Origin: Pedobacter mendelii
Lineage (GTDB): Bacteria > Bacteroidota > Bacteroidia > Sphingobacteriales > Sphingobacteriaceae
Assembly (NCBI RefSeq): GCF_014635725.1
Contig: NZ_BMDJ01000003.1
Span: 372,001-436,000, forward strand
Length of the DNA: 64,000 nucleotides
Direction of reading: 5' to 3'
The notes under the pieces were generated by a model that made no database searches, had not been told where the DNA came from, and saw nothing but the letters and a program-made list of their open reading frames with translations. The translations under genes and the position numbers were made by a program. This document shows positions 43,222 through 52,966 of this stretch, one piece after another (position 1 is the first letter of the stretch; each line of letters opens with the position of its first letter).

Positions 43222-45900
43222 TTATCCCAAAACCGCCAAACTTTCTTCAATTATCTTAATTTTAGCTTCAGCGTCTGCTTTTTTATTACGCTCGTTTGCA
43301 ATAATTTCAGGTTTTGCATTTTGTACAAAACGCTCGTTGCTCAACTTAGTATCAACTGATTTTAAGAAACCTTGCAAGTAAACCAAGTCGGCATTTAGAC
43401 GGATGCGTTCCGCATCAACATCAATGTTTTCGGTTAAAGGAATAAAAAATTCATCCTTACCAGCCATGAAAGCCGTTGCGCCAGTAATTTTATCATTTAC
43501 AATTTCCGCTTCGGCAACATTAGCCAATTTGAAAATGATGTTTAACCATTTTTCATAATTGATATCAGAGTTTACCTTCACACTTAAAGGCAAGGTCTCT
43601 TTTGGTGAAATTTGTTTCTGATTTCGAACGTTTCTAATTTCAGCGATTACGGTTTTGATAACCTCTGCATCTTTTAGTAGCTTTTCATCAATTGCACCAC
43701 CTTTCGGGAATTCGGCAACGATGCAGCAATCCATTTCACCACGTTCAGTAAATAAATCATCATGCCATAATTCTTCGGTTAAGAAAGGCATGTTCGGATG
43801 CAATAATTTAATAATATTTTCGAAAAATCCGATTGTGGCTTGATAACTTTCAGCATCAATTGGTTGCTGGTAAGCAGGTTTAACCATTTCTAAATACCAG
43901 GCGCAGAAATCATCCCAAACCAGTTTGTATGTAGTCATTAAAGCCTCCGATAAACGATATTGTTTAAAATTGGCTTCAATTTCTACCAATGCTTCATTAA
44001 AACGATTCTCAAACCACAGAATTGCTTGGGCATTCGGGTTTTCTAAGCTTTCGTCAACTTCCCAACCTTTTACCAAACGGAAAGCATTCCATATTTTTGA
44101 GGCAAAGTTCCGTCCTTGTTCGCAGTAACTTTCATCGAACATTAAATCGTTACCAGCTGGTGATGACATCAACATTCCTACACGAACGGCATCGGCTCCG
44201 TATTTTTCAATCAGCCCGATTGGGTCGGGAGAATTACCTAACGATTTAGACATTTTACGACCTAATTTATCGCGAACAATACCTGTTAAGTACACATTTG
44301 TAAATGGTTTTTTGCCCATAAACTCATGTCCGGCCATAATCATTCTTGCCACCCAAAAGAATAAAATCTCTGGTGCGGTAACCAAATCATTGGTTGGATA
44401 GTAATAGTTAATATCTTTATTATCTGGATTTTTAAAACCATCGAAAACCGAAATCGGCCACAGCCATGATGAAAACCATGTATCCATTACATCTTCATCT
44501 TGCCTTACAAAAGGTTCTAACTGATGTTTGAATCCAGATTTTTCACTTTCGTTAGCGCTTGTATCCAAATGTTTTTTCTTCCAAAATTCTTCTAAAGCCT
44601 CATCTTTAGTTTTAGCAACCACCCAGTTTCCTTTATCATCGTACCATGCTGGAATTTGTTGTCCCCACCAAAGTTGGCGAGAGATATTCCAATCGCGAAC
44701 ATTTTCCATCCAATGGCGATATGTATTTTCAAACTTATTCGGAATCAGTTTTACATCGCCATTCAAAACATCATCCAAAGCAGGTTGCGCCATTTCTTTC
44801 ATCTTTACAAACCACTGCATAGAAAGTTTTGGCTCAATAGGTGCGTCGGTACGTTCTGAAAAACCAACCTGCGATTTATAATCTTCAACCTTATCTAAAT
44901 GGCCGGCCTCTTCCAACATTTTGGCAATCTTTTTACGGGCCACAAATCTATCTTCGCCCACTAAAATAACCGCTAATTCATTTAAAGTACCATCGTCATT
45001 TAAAATATCTGTAACCGGTAAGTTGTGCTTAACACCCAACTCATAATCGTTCAAATCATGCGCTGGTGTAACTTTTAAACAGCCTGTACCAAATTCAATA
45101 TCAACATATTCATCCTCAATAACCGGAATTTCATGATTAACCAACGGAACGAAAACTTTTTTGCCTCTCAAATGCGTAAAACGCTCATCATTTGGGTTAA
45201 TACAAATTGCAGCATCAGCCATAATCGTTTCCGGACGAGTTGTTGCAACCGTTATAAATTCCGGTTCGTCGTGATTCTCGTTACTCGATACTTGATACTT
45301 AATATAGTACAATTTTTGATTTACTTCCTTACGGATAACTTCCTCATCAGAAACAGCCGTTTTACCAGCCGGATCCCAATTTACCATCCGGATGCCACGG
45401 TAAATCCAACCTTTTTTATATAAGTGAATAAACGAATCGATAACCGCCTCAGAAAGGTCTTCCTCCATCGTGAAACGTGTACGGTCCCAATCGCAACTCG
45501 CACCCAATTTCTTAAGTTGCTCTAAAATAATACCACCATATTTCTCTTTCCATTCCCAGGCATATTTCAGAAATTCTTCACGAGGAAGGTCCTTTTTATT
45601 AATACCTTGCTCTTTTAACATCGCCACAACTTTCGCCTCCGTAGCGATGGATGCATGGTCGGTTCCGGGAACCCAGCAAGCATTTTTGCCCTGCATACGG
45701 GCTTTGCGAATCAAAACATCCTGAATCGTATTGTTCAGCATGTGCCCCATGTGCAAAACTCCAGTAACATTTGGCGGCGGAATAACAATGGTATAAGGCT
45801 CGCGCTCATCAGGTTCTGAGTGAAAAAACTTTTTCGATAGCCAATAGCTATACCATTTATCTTCTGTTTCTGCCGGATTGTATTTAGTGGAAATGCTCAT
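43222..45900 (-). CDS. valS: Valyl-tRNA synthetase
   Basis: 892 residues, class I synthetase. HIGH-type motif HMGHMLNNT (~51-59), KMSKS in GRKMSKSLGNSPDPIGLI (~550), the editing domain between them (EFITVATTRPETIMADAA, GTGCLKVTPAHD) and a C-terminal coiled-coil arm (residues ~820-892) typical of ValRS. It charges tRNA-Val and edits threonine. CAAAAATA at 45930-45937 on + gives a TATTTTTG -7 element 29 nt before the ATG. Confidence 0.97.
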   Translation of the reverse strand: MSISTKYNPAETEDKWYSYWLSKKFFHSEPDEREPYTIVIPPPNVTGVLHMGHMLNNTIQDVLIRKARMQGKNACWVPGTDHASIATEAKVVAMLKEQGINKKDLPREEFLKYAWEWKEKYGGIILEQLKKLGASCDWDRTRFTMEEDLSEAVIDSFIHLYKKGWIYRGIRMVNWDPAGKTAVSDEEVIRKEVNQKLYYIKYQVSSNENHDEPEFITVATTRPETIMADAAICINPNDERFTHLRGKKVFVPLVNHEIPVIEDEYVDIEFGTGCLKVTPAHDLNDYELGVKHNLPVTDILNDDGTLNELAVILVGEDRFVARKKIAKMLEEAGHLDKVEDYKSQVGFSERTDAPIEPKLSMQWFVKMKEMAQPALDDVLNGDVKLIPNKFENTYRHWMENVRDWNISRQLWWGQQIPAWYDDKGNWVVAKTKDEALEEFWKKKHLDTSANESEKSGFKHQLEPFVRQDEDVMDTWFSSWLWPISVFDGFKNPDNKDINYYYPTNDLVTAPEILFFWVARMIMAGHEFMGKKPFTNVYLTGIVRDKLGRKMSKSLGNSPDPIGLIEKYGADAVRVGMLMSSPAGNDLMFDESYCEQGRNFASKIWNAFRLVKGWEVDESLENPNAQAILWFENRFNEALVEIEANFKQYRLSEALMTTYKLVWDDFCAWYLEMVKPAYQQPIDAESYQATIGFFENIIKLLHPNMPFLTEELWHDDLFTERGEMDCCIVAEFPKGGAIDEKLLKDAEVIKTVIAEIRNVRNQKQISPKETLPLSVKVNSDINYEKWLNIIFKLANVAEAEIVNDKITGATAFMAGKDEFFIPLTENIDVDAERIRLNADLVYLQGFLKSVDTKLSNERFVQNAKPEIIANERNKKADAEAKIKIIEESLAVLG

Positions 45901-45929
45901 GAAAAATTATTCAATATCAATTTGAGTGG

Positions 45930-45937
45930 CAAAAATA
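45930..45937 (-). promoter_or_regulatory. -7 promoter element of valS
   Basis: TATTTTTG on the minus strand matches TAnnTTTG. The start would be near 45923, leaving a ~22-nt leader. No TTTG at the expected -33 position. Confidence 0.5.
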
Positions 45938-45971
45938 CGTTTTTAAGGGCAAAATCTAAAGTAGAAATCTC

Positions 45972-46116
45972 TTGAAAAGCAAGAGCAGCATTTCATTTTA
46001 ATGTTAGTCGGGCTGTGCTGAAAAATCATGAGCAAAGAATAAAGACCAAATGCAAAATGGAACTAATTTTTTTTTGAAAAGCAAGAACAGCATTTCATTT
46101 TAATGGTAGTCCGGCT
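45972..46116. repeat. Two direct 43-bp repeats
   Basis: Both copies begin TTGAAAAGCAAGA, continue CAGCATTTCATTTTAATG and end GGCT, differing at about four bases. They lie 102 bp apart. A diverged third start (TTGAAAAGCAAAAACAGTAG) is at 49213. Confidence 0.75.
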
Positions 46117-46247
46117 TTACGTTTCAATCTTTTTGTTTTTGGCAGTCTGTACTTGTCGAAGACCTGCAACAAAAAGGATTTTCACTGCAATCCGGTTTAA
46201 AGAAAGAGGCTTGTACTAAAAACCAATTAAGTTTATTAAATTGATAT

Positions 46248-46457
46248 ATGAAAACATTCGATTGGCACTCTGAGTCTTTAACAGATGAAACTATAATTAC
46301 AAAAAATTATAAAAACACTCAAAACGTAAGGCGTTATTTTCAATCTTATTTTGGAGCAGATTGGAAAAATAATAGAACTTTTATGGCTTGGCTCAAAGAG
46401 AATCAAGGTAAAACTTTAAAAAATGCAGTAGATGAATTTAGTAAGAATCACCAATAA
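46248..46457 (+). CDS. Small DUF6434-like protein
   Basis: 69 residues: MKTFDWHSESLTDETIITKN, then NTQNVRRYFQSYFG and FMAWLKENQGKTLKNAVDEF. This resembles the DUF6434 domain, a small helical domain of unknown function sometimes fused to SAP DNA-binding domains. It stands alone between two repeats. The ORF is well formed and has an ATG, so I take it as real. Confidence 0.7.
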   Translation: MKTFDWHSESLTDETIITKNYKNTQNVRRYFQSYFGADWKNNRTFMAWLKENQGKTLKNAVDEFSKNHQ

Positions 46458-46484
46458 TTTTTAGATATTTATTCTAGACCTTTC

Positions 46485-46551
46485 CTCATGCTGAATTTAT
46501 TTCAGCATCTTTTTTCCTGTAAAGATCCTGAAATAAATTCAGGGTGACGAG
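46485..46551. repeat. REP hairpin
   Basis: ATGCTGAATTTATTTCAGC with CATCTT pairs with AAGATCCTGAAATAAATTC and AGGGTGA over about 24 bp, loop TTTTCCTGTA. A half copy is at 43010. It sits between two convergent genes and could also end transcription. Confidence 0.75.
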
Positions 46552-46566
46552 CGTCTTATATTATGG

Positions 46567-47205
46567 TTAATCCAAATCTGCAAAGACATCGTCCAAAGCC
46601 AACTCAAAGCCTGGCAAAACCGTTGAAGTAATTTTTTCGCTCAGCGTGAATATTTTCGATGGCTGGAATTTACCAAAATCATTTAAAGTGTAGATTAAAA
46701 TACTTTGGTCGCCTTGGCTAACCACCCAATATTCTTTAACACCAAACTCTTCGTAAACCTTATATTTATTCAGTAACTCCATTTTGGTATTTCCCGGAGA
46801 GAGTATTTCTACCACAATATCCGGAGCGCCAATACAACCACGATAATCTAGTTTGCTTTTATCGCAAACGACACAAATATCTGGCTGAAGAACTGTAAAC
46901 ACAGCTGCATCTTCCTTACTTTCTTTTGGAAAACGAACGTCAAACGGTGCAGAATAAACCTTGAAAAGCTTACCGTCTAAAAAATTTAAAAATGGTTTTA
47001 ACAAATTCATTGCTATCTCTTGATGCACTCTAGAGGGAGCAGGACTCATCTTAAAGATTTTCCCTTTAATAAGCTCTACTCGCTCTTCAAAAAGCCAGTT
47101 TAAATAATTTGCATAGCTATAAGTTAACGACGCATCAATGTCGTTAAATTGCATAACAGGCTCGTCATGTAATTGTGCATATGGAATTGGCTCGCTCATA
47201 ATCAA
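46567..47205 (-). CDS. Uma2-family (DUF820) putative endonuclease
   Basis: 212 residues. The PD-(D/E)XK core of Uma2 proteins is visible: QPDICVVCDKSKL, then GAPDIVVEILSPGNTKMELLNKYKVYEEFGVKEYWVVS (~120-158). Such genes are numerous in some bacteria and usually of unknown role. It starts 20 nt after the P-type ATPase gene ends on the same strand, so read-through is possible, but no functional link is evident. Confidence 0.88.
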   Translation of the reverse strand: MIMSEPIPYAQLHDEPVMQFNDIDASLTYSYANYLNWLFEERVELIKGKIFKMSPAPSRVHQEIAMNLLKPFLNFLDGKLFKVYSAPFDVRFPKESKEDAAVFTVLQPDICVVCDKSKLDYRGCIGAPDIVVEILSPGNTKMELLNKYKVYEEFGVKEYWVVSQGDQSILIYTLNDFGKFQPSKIFTLSEKITSTVLPGFELALDDVFADLD

Positions 47206-47225
47206 ATATACTAAAATTTAGTATT

Positions 47226-49187
47226 CTAAAACCTCATTTTCTGAATTCTAACTGCATTTAAAATGGCCAACAATGCCACACCAACATCGGCAAAAACAGC
47301 CTCCCACATGGTAGCCAAACCACCTGCACCCAAAATTAAAACCAATGCTTTCACTGTAAAGGCTAATACCATATTCTGAATCACCACATTTTTTGTTGCC
47401 TTACCAATTTTAATTGCCGTTACAATTTTCGAGGGTTGGTCAGTTTGAATAACTACATCTGCAGTTTCAATGGCGGCGTCACTGCCCATTGCGCCCATCG
47501 CCATACCAATATCACTAATGGCTAAAACAGGCGTATCATTTATGCCATCACCAACAAAAGCCACAACCTTGGTTTTGTCCTTTTTAATTTCTTCGAGTTT
47601 GGCAACTTTATCCTCCGGCAGTAAATCGCCGAAATAAGAATCGATACCTAAAACGCCGGCAACTTTTTTAACAATGGAAATTTTATCACCACTCAACATT
47701 ACCACTTGTTTAACACCATTGGCATGAAGTTGTTTAATCGCCTCCGCTGCATCTTCTTTAATTTCATCGGCGATTAACACGTAACCGGCATATTTTCCAT
47801 CTACTGCAACAACTACAATGCTTTCTTCTATTTCCTTAATTTTTAAATCGAAATCAATTTTAAATTTCTCTAAAAGCTTTACATTTCCTGCAAGAATTTC
47901 TTTGCTATTTACAGTTCCTTTCAAACCCATTCCAGCAATTTCTTCAATATTTTCTGCAGGATGAATGTCTTTGTAGCCAACATATTCTACAATGGCTTTT
48001 GCGATTGGATGTGTCGATTTTGCCTCAATAGAAGTTAAGAAATTCAGGAAATCTTTTTCATCGATATTACTTTCCAATTTCTGAACATTGAAAACACCTT
48101 TAGTCAGCGTTCCCGTTTTGTCCATTACAACCATATTAAGTTTTGTAATTAAATCTAAAAAGTTAGAGCCTTTAAATAGAATTCCATTTGCTGATGCGGC
48201 ACCAATTCCGCCAAAATAACCTAGTGGGATGGAAATAACCAAAGCACAAGGGCAGGAAATGACCAGAAAAACCAAAGACCGATACAACCAGGTTTGAAAA
48301 TGATAATCGTTGCCTAAAATTAAAATAGGAATAGTAACTAAAGCCAAAGCTAAAAAAAACACAATTGGTGTGTAAATCTTCGCGAACTTTCTAATAAATA
48401 ATTCAGTTTTGGCCTTACGTGTTGTAGCATTCTGCACCATTTCTAAAATACGGGCCAAAGCACTATCAGCATAAGCTTTGGTTACTTTTACTTCAATTAC
48501 CTTATCAATGTTAAGCATTCCAGCTAAAACATTTTCTCCTTTGCTAATGGTTTTAGGCTTGCTTTCGCCTGTTAAAGCGGCCGTATTAAAACTGCTTTTT
48601 TCGGAAAGCATTTCTCCATCCAAGGGAATTTTCTCTCCTGCTTTTATTTGAATGGTTTCACCAATTTCTACGATTTCGGGTTTTACAGTTTCGTATTTTC
48701 CATTTCTTAAAACGTTGGCAATATCTGCCCTAACATCAAGCAAAGCAGAAATATTTCTTTTGGCCCGATTTACCGCAGCCATTTGAAAAAGCTCGCCGAT
48801 GGTGTAAAATAGCATCACCGTTACGCCTTCAGGATATTCGCCGATTGCGAAAGCACCAATCGTAGCGATAGACATTAACGAAAATTCGGTAAAGAAATCT
48901 TTAGCTTTAAAAGTTTCCCAAACCTCTCTTAAAACCGGAACGCCAACCGGCAAATATGCTAAAATGTACCAATACGGCCTGATGATTTTAAAGGCCTCAA
49001 CCTTGAAAAAATTATCTAAAGCAATACCAATCAGCAACATAGCAAGCGTAACTACAGCAGGCAAATAGGTTTTAAATGATGATGGGTCGCCGCCATGGTC
49101 ATGCTCTTCGCCCTCCACGTGTACATGTTTATGTTCGGAATGTGGCTTGCTGCAACAGCTATCTTCGTTATTATGGGTATGACTCAT
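47226..49187 (-). CDS. Heavy-metal P1B-type ATPase, probably zinc/cadmium exporter
   Basis: 653 residues. The N-terminus is His-rich with CC and HEHDHGG-like stretches (residues 1-33) instead of a CxxC HMA domain. Membrane CPC motif in SCPCALVIS (~360), TGES (ALTGESKPK), phosphorylation motif DKTGTLT (~400), and GDGINDTPVLA before the last segments. CPC plus the His-rich tail points to zinc, cadmium or cobalt export (ZntA/CadA type). No metal regulator gene lies beside it. Confidence 0.92.
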   Translation of the reverse strand: MSHTHNNEDSCCSKPHSEHKHVHVEGEEHDHGGDPSSFKTYLPAVVTLAMLLIGIALDNFFKVEAFKIIRPYWYILAYLPVGVPVLREVWETFKAKDFFTEFSLMSIATIGAFAIGEYPEGVTVMLFYTIGELFQMAAVNRAKRNISALLDVRADIANVLRNGKYETVKPEIVEIGETIQIKAGEKIPLDGEMLSEKSSFNTAALTGESKPKTISKGENVLAGMLNIDKVIEVKVTKAYADSALARILEMVQNATTRKAKTELFIRKFAKIYTPIVFFLALALVTIPILILGNDYHFQTWLYRSLVFLVISCPCALVISIPLGYFGGIGAASANGILFKGSNFLDLITKLNMVVMDKTGTLTKGVFNVQKLESNIDEKDFLNFLTSIEAKSTHPIAKAIVEYVGYKDIHPAENIEEIAGMGLKGTVNSKEILAGNVKLLEKFKIDFDLKIKEIEESIVVVAVDGKYAGYVLIADEIKEDAAEAIKQLHANGVKQVVMLSGDKISIVKKVAGVLGIDSYFGDLLPEDKVAKLEEIKKDKTKVVAFVGDGINDTPVLAISDIGMAMGAMGSDAAIETADVVIQTDQPSKIVTAIKIGKATKNVVIQNMVLAFTVKALVLILGAGGLATMWEAVFADVGVALLAILNAVRIQKMRF

Positions 49188-49744
49188 TGCAATTTTTTAA
49201 AACCATTTTTTTTTGAAAAGCAAAAACAGTAGCATTTAGGTGCCTTTGTTCCCGCCATCTCTACAAATCCTCAGCCAAAAAAAAATTGGCTTGCGGGTTT
49301 TTCGCTTTGTCGGGTTTAGGTGGCGCATATAGTAGCACCAAACTAAGTTAGTTAAACCCAATTGCCGTGAAAACCAAAAGCTTCTTTTGCTTTTGTTGTA
49401 GCGTGAGCAGGACTGCAAATTCCTATGAATTACTGAACGTTCTTTTTCAAATCTTGTAAAGAGAAACATGCATTTCTTCAAAAAAGATGCTTTATCCCAA
49501 ATCATTCTAAATAATGAAATTTATTACATCTACACAATAAATTATGTTAAAAAATGTTAATAGTGTATAAAGATTAAAAAATCATGAAATCTCTAAAATT
49601 CCATTTCTCTCCTACCGATTTTATTAGGCGTTTGGGTTTAGCTAAAATTTACTATTGGTTTAATAGGTAATATTTCTATTATATTGTATTCGTTTTAGTT
49701 TGTATTTGCTAAATTTCGCTTTATTATACTAACTTATTAAGCGA
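49188..49744. other. 557-bp gap with repeat-like sequence
   Basis: 49213-49244 resembles the direct repeats at 45972 and 46074. It is followed by TTAGGTGCC..GCCAAAAAAAAATTGGC (a GCCAA/TTGGC hairpin) and GGGTTTAGGTGGCGC. The minus-strand frame 49236-49505 has no protein-like character. From ~49500 to 49744 the DNA is very AT-rich and should hold the M13 peptidase promoter. No gene seen. Confidence 0.5.
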
Positions 49745-51781
49745 ATGAAATACCAAAATTTGAAAAGATATTTTGCGGCACTTGGAATAGTTGCGGCTTG
49801 CTTTTCTGCAAATGCACAAACCATCAAAAAGTTTATCGACCCTGCCAACATGGATTTATCTGTTAAACCTGGCGATGATTTTTATACCTACGCAAGCGGA
49901 AACTGGATAAAAAACAATCCAGTACCTGCTAAAGAAACACGCTGGGGTTCTTTTAACGAACTTCGCGATTTCAACATTAATGCTGTTAAAACATTAGTAG
50001 AAGATGCTGCCGCTGATAAATCTGCACCTGTAGGTTCGGTCAAACGTAGGGTTGGCGATTTCTTTGCTGCCGCGATGGACACTGTTACTATCGAAAAATT
50101 AGGCTACACACCAATTAAAGCCGATTTAGAAAAAATTAAACAAATAAAAGATATTCAAGGCGTTTTAGACCAAGTTGCATACATGCGTGTGAATGGCTTA
50201 GGTGGCGCTATGTTTAGTGTTGGTGTTGGGCAAGACCGTAAAAACGTTAATAAATACATGGTTAACATTGGTCAGGGTGGCACAACTTTGCCAGACCGTG
50301 ATTACTATTTAAAAGATGATACGAGAAGTGTTAAAATCCGCGAGGCTTATAACACTTACCTGACAACGCTTTTCAGCCTAGTAGGAAATACCCCTGAAAT
50401 TGCAAAACAAAAAGCAGAAACCGTTTTTAAAATAGAAAAGCAATTTGCCGAGGCCCAAATGAGCCGTTTAGAAATGCGTGACCCTTATGCAACTTACAAC
50501 AAACTTACCGTTGCAGATCTGAACAAAAAAACACCAGACATTAACTGGTCTACTTTTTTACCAAAATTTCAGATTAAAGGACAGGATACTGTTTTAGTTG
50601 CATCTCCAAAATTTTTGGCTAGTGTAGATGGCATGCTAAAATCGGTTTCTGTAGCAGATTGGAAAACTTATTTGGAATGGAATGTTTTAAAAGGTTCGGC
50701 TGGAAGTTTAAGCTCTCCATTCGTAAAAGCAAGTTTTGCATTTACCCAAGCGCAAACCGGGCAAAAAGTGCAAACACCTCGTTGGCAACGCATGTCATCT
50801 TTAACAGATGGCACAATTGGCGAGTTATTAGGTCAGCTTTATGTTGCTAAATATTTTAAGCCTGAGGCTAAAGCCCGCATGGATGCCATGATTGTAAACT
50901 TACGCAAAGCTTTCGAAATCAGAATTAAAGGTTTAGAGTGGATGAGCGAGGCAACTAAGCAAAAAGCTTTAGAAAAACTAGCTGCTTTTAAACCAAAAGT
51001 TGGTTATACTACCAAATGGGAAACTTACACAGGCTTAGATATTAACAGAAATACTTATTTTCAAAACTTGCGTAATGCAAGTAAATGGGGTTACAATGAA
51101 AACGTTAATAGATTAGGAAAACCAGTTGACCGTAACCGTTTTGGTATGACTCCGCCAACGGTTAATGCGTCTTATAGCCCAACCATGAATGAGATTACTT
51201 TCCCTGCCGGAATTTTACAATTTCCTTTCTTCGACCCAAATGCTGATGATGCTTTGAATTATGGTGGTATTGGTGCCGTTATTGGTCACGAAATGAGCCA
51301 TGGCTTCGATGATAGCGGAAGTCAATATGATGCAGTGGGTAATTTAAAAAACTGGTGGACTGCTGAAGACAAAGCTAAGTTTGATGCTAAAACAAAAGCT
51401 TTGGGCGAGCAATTTGATGCTTATACTGTTTTAGATACCGTACATGTAATTGGAAAATTAACTATGGGCGAAAACATTGGCGATTTGGGTGGTCTAAACG
51501 CTGCTTATACCGCCTTCAAAATGACTAAACAAGGTCAAAGCAATGAAAAAATTGATGGCTTTACGCCAGACCAACGTTTCTTCTTAGCTTGGGCACAAGT
51601 TTGGAGAGGCAATATTTTACCGGAAAGTGCTGCGCAGTTAATTAAAACCGACCCACATTCTCCTGGTCCGTACCGCACAATTGGTGCCCCGGTAAATATG
51701 GATGTATGGTATACCGCTTTCGATGTAAAGCCTGGCGATAAATTATATAAAAAACCAGAAGATAGAATTAGAATGTGGTAG
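49745..51781 (+). CDS. M13-family (neprilysin/PepO) zinc endopeptidase
   Basis: 678 residues with a signal peptide (YFAALGIVAACFSANAQ). Zinc motif VIGHEMSHGFDDSG (HExxH, ~515), third ligand in GENIGDLGGL (~575), substrate motif VNASYSPTMNEITFPAGIL (NAxY-like) and the C-terminal CxxW-like end replaced by EDRIRMW. It cleaves small peptides in the periplasm or outside. Full length and monocistronic. Confidence 0.93.
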   Translation: MKYQNLKRYFAALGIVAACFSANAQTIKKFIDPANMDLSVKPGDDFYTYASGNWIKNNPVPAKETRWGSFNELRDFNINAVKTLVEDAAADKSAPVGSVKRRVGDFFAAAMDTVTIEKLGYTPIKADLEKIKQIKDIQGVLDQVAYMRVNGLGGAMFSVGVGQDRKNVNKYMVNIGQGGTTLPDRDYYLKDDTRSVKIREAYNTYLTTLFSLVGNTPEIAKQKAETVFKIEKQFAEAQMSRLEMRDPYATYNKLTVADLNKKTPDINWSTFLPKFQIKGQDTVLVASPKFLASVDGMLKSVSVADWKTYLEWNVLKGSAGSLSSPFVKASFAFTQAQTGQKVQTPRWQRMSSLTDGTIGELLGQLYVAKYFKPEAKARMDAMIVNLRKAFEIRIKGLEWMSEATKQKALEKLAAFKPKVGYTTKWETYTGLDINRNTYFQNLRNASKWGYNENVNRLGKPVDRNRFGMTPPTVNASYSPTMNEITFPAGILQFPFFDPNADDALNYGGIGAVIGHEMSHGFDDSGSQYDAVGNLKNWWTAEDKAKFDAKTKALGEQFDAYTVLDTVHVIGKLTMGENIGDLGGLNAAYTAFKMTKQGQSNEKIDGFTPDQRFFLAWAQVWRGNILPESAAQLIKTDPHSPGPYRTIGAPVNMDVWYTAFDVKPGDKLYKKPEDRIRMW

Positions 51782-51998
51782 TTTTAACCTAAAAGACTTA
51801 ATTTGGTACTTAAGATTTTTTTATTGAAACCATAAAGATTTTCATCCCAGAGAGGAATATCAAACCTATAATGCAAGCGCTCCTGAGAAATCAGAAGCGT
51901 TTTGTTTTTGGCCAAATCCTCCGTTTAAAATTAATCTAACTCCTTTAAACTATTCTTATTTATCATTCTATCTTTGAAAAAACATTAGCGTCTATATT

Positions 51999-52775
51999 AT
52001 GAAAAGTATATATAAAATACTCATTATTCTCTGCCTAACCTCATTTTCTTCGGTAATTTTTGCACAAGATAACTTAATCAGTCTTGAAGCATTGATTAAT
52101 AAAACCGACCCGGCATGGCCGCTTGTTAAAAAATGGATTGACTCTGCAAAAAATAAAGTTGAGGTTTTACCAGTTGATTCTGCAAGGGCCAAAGAGACTT
52201 TACATAATGCTCAGGTTTCCACATACGCTACATTGGGTTCGGTAATTTACAATACTGGTGGCATTATGGTTGATAACGGGTGGATTAGAATTTTAGGTTC
52301 TGGTAGTGAACGATTGAACAGAAACGTTGCTGAATGGAACAAAGGCAAAACCATTAAAGAATATGGCGATAAAATCCCTTATTTATTAATTGCCGATGAT
52401 GCCATTGGTGGATTTTTTGCCATAAACTATGGAGGCCTTGGTAAAGATATTAAAAACGTATACTATCTTGAGCCAAACAGTTTAACCTGGCAACCTCTTG
52501 GTGCAGGTTACGGTGAATTTCTTGTTTTCTGCTTTGATAGCGACCTTTCTAAATTTTATAAAGGCTTACGTTGGGACAGCTGGAATCAGTTTATTGGAAA
52601 TTTAGATGGTACAAAAACTTACAGCTTTCGCCCTTATTTGTGGGAAGAGGGAACCAATATTGATAAGTGTACCAGAAAACTTGTTGGCATTGAAGAGATG
52701 TACCGTTTCAACATCATGAAATCGAAAGAGTTAAATGGTGATAAGGGTATTAAAAAAGATGAGGTAAAGCAATAA
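51999..52775 (+). CDS. DUF2625 exported protein
   Basis: 258 residues with a signal peptide (ILCLTSFSSVIFAQ). The body matches DUF2625: INKTDPAWPLVKKWI, GSVIYNTGGIMVDNGWIRILGSG, LLIADDAIGGFFAINYGGLG and WDSWNQFIGNL. Members resemble SMI1/KNR4-like folds in Gram-negative bacteria; function is unknown, and one possibility is an immunity-type protein. No toxin gene is next to it. A MITE follows 20 nt downstream. Confidence 0.85.
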   Translation: MKSIYKILIILCLTSFSSVIFAQDNLISLEALINKTDPAWPLVKKWIDSAKNKVEVLPVDSARAKETLHNAQVSTYATLGSVIYNTGGIMVDNGWIRILGSGSERLNRNVAEWNKGKTIKEYGDKIPYLLIADDAIGGFFAINYGGLGKDIKNVYYLEPNSLTWQPLGAGYGEFLVFCFDSDLSKFYKGLRWDSWNQFIGNLDGTKTYSFRPYLWEEGTNIDKCTRKLVGIEEMYRFNIMKSKELNGDKGIKKDEVKQ

Positions 52776-52795
52776 AAAAATAGTTGCAGACTATA

Positions 52796-52956
52796 AGAGC
52801 CTGTTTAAAATTTATCTAATAATTTGTTTATGCTTCTTTTCGGCTGCAACATCGTTAAATATTTCGAGATGGGCTGGCTATCTCTGTAACATTTGCCTTG
52901 TTTCGCTCAAAAAATAAGCGATAAACATTTTCACAACATAAATTCAAACAGGCTCT
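52796..52956. repeat. 161-bp MITE
   Basis: Ends AGAGCCTGTTTAAAATTTAT and ATAAATTCAAACAGGCTCT are inverted repeats, perfect for 11 bp and nearly so for ~19. The interior has no ORF. A target-site duplication could not be decided. It separates two convergent genes. Confidence 0.8.
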
Positions 52957-52966
52957 AAATTATTTT

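Larger units (their letters stand above)
45901..46247. other. 347-bp gap with direct repeats
   Basis: Besides the valS promoter it holds two direct copies of a 43-bp repeat (45972-46014 and 46074-46116) and a stretch with ACAAAAAGGATTTTCACTGC near 46171. No gene seen. Confidence 0.55.

Noticed and set aside
45972..46116. Direct repeats as a CRISPR array
   Set aside because: Only two copies, the spacing is not spacer-like, and no cas genes are present.
49236..49505. 89-codon ORF on the minus strand
   Set aside because: It lies in repeat-like sequence, its composition is odd (many Arg, Lys, Trp and Phe) and no motif is visible.
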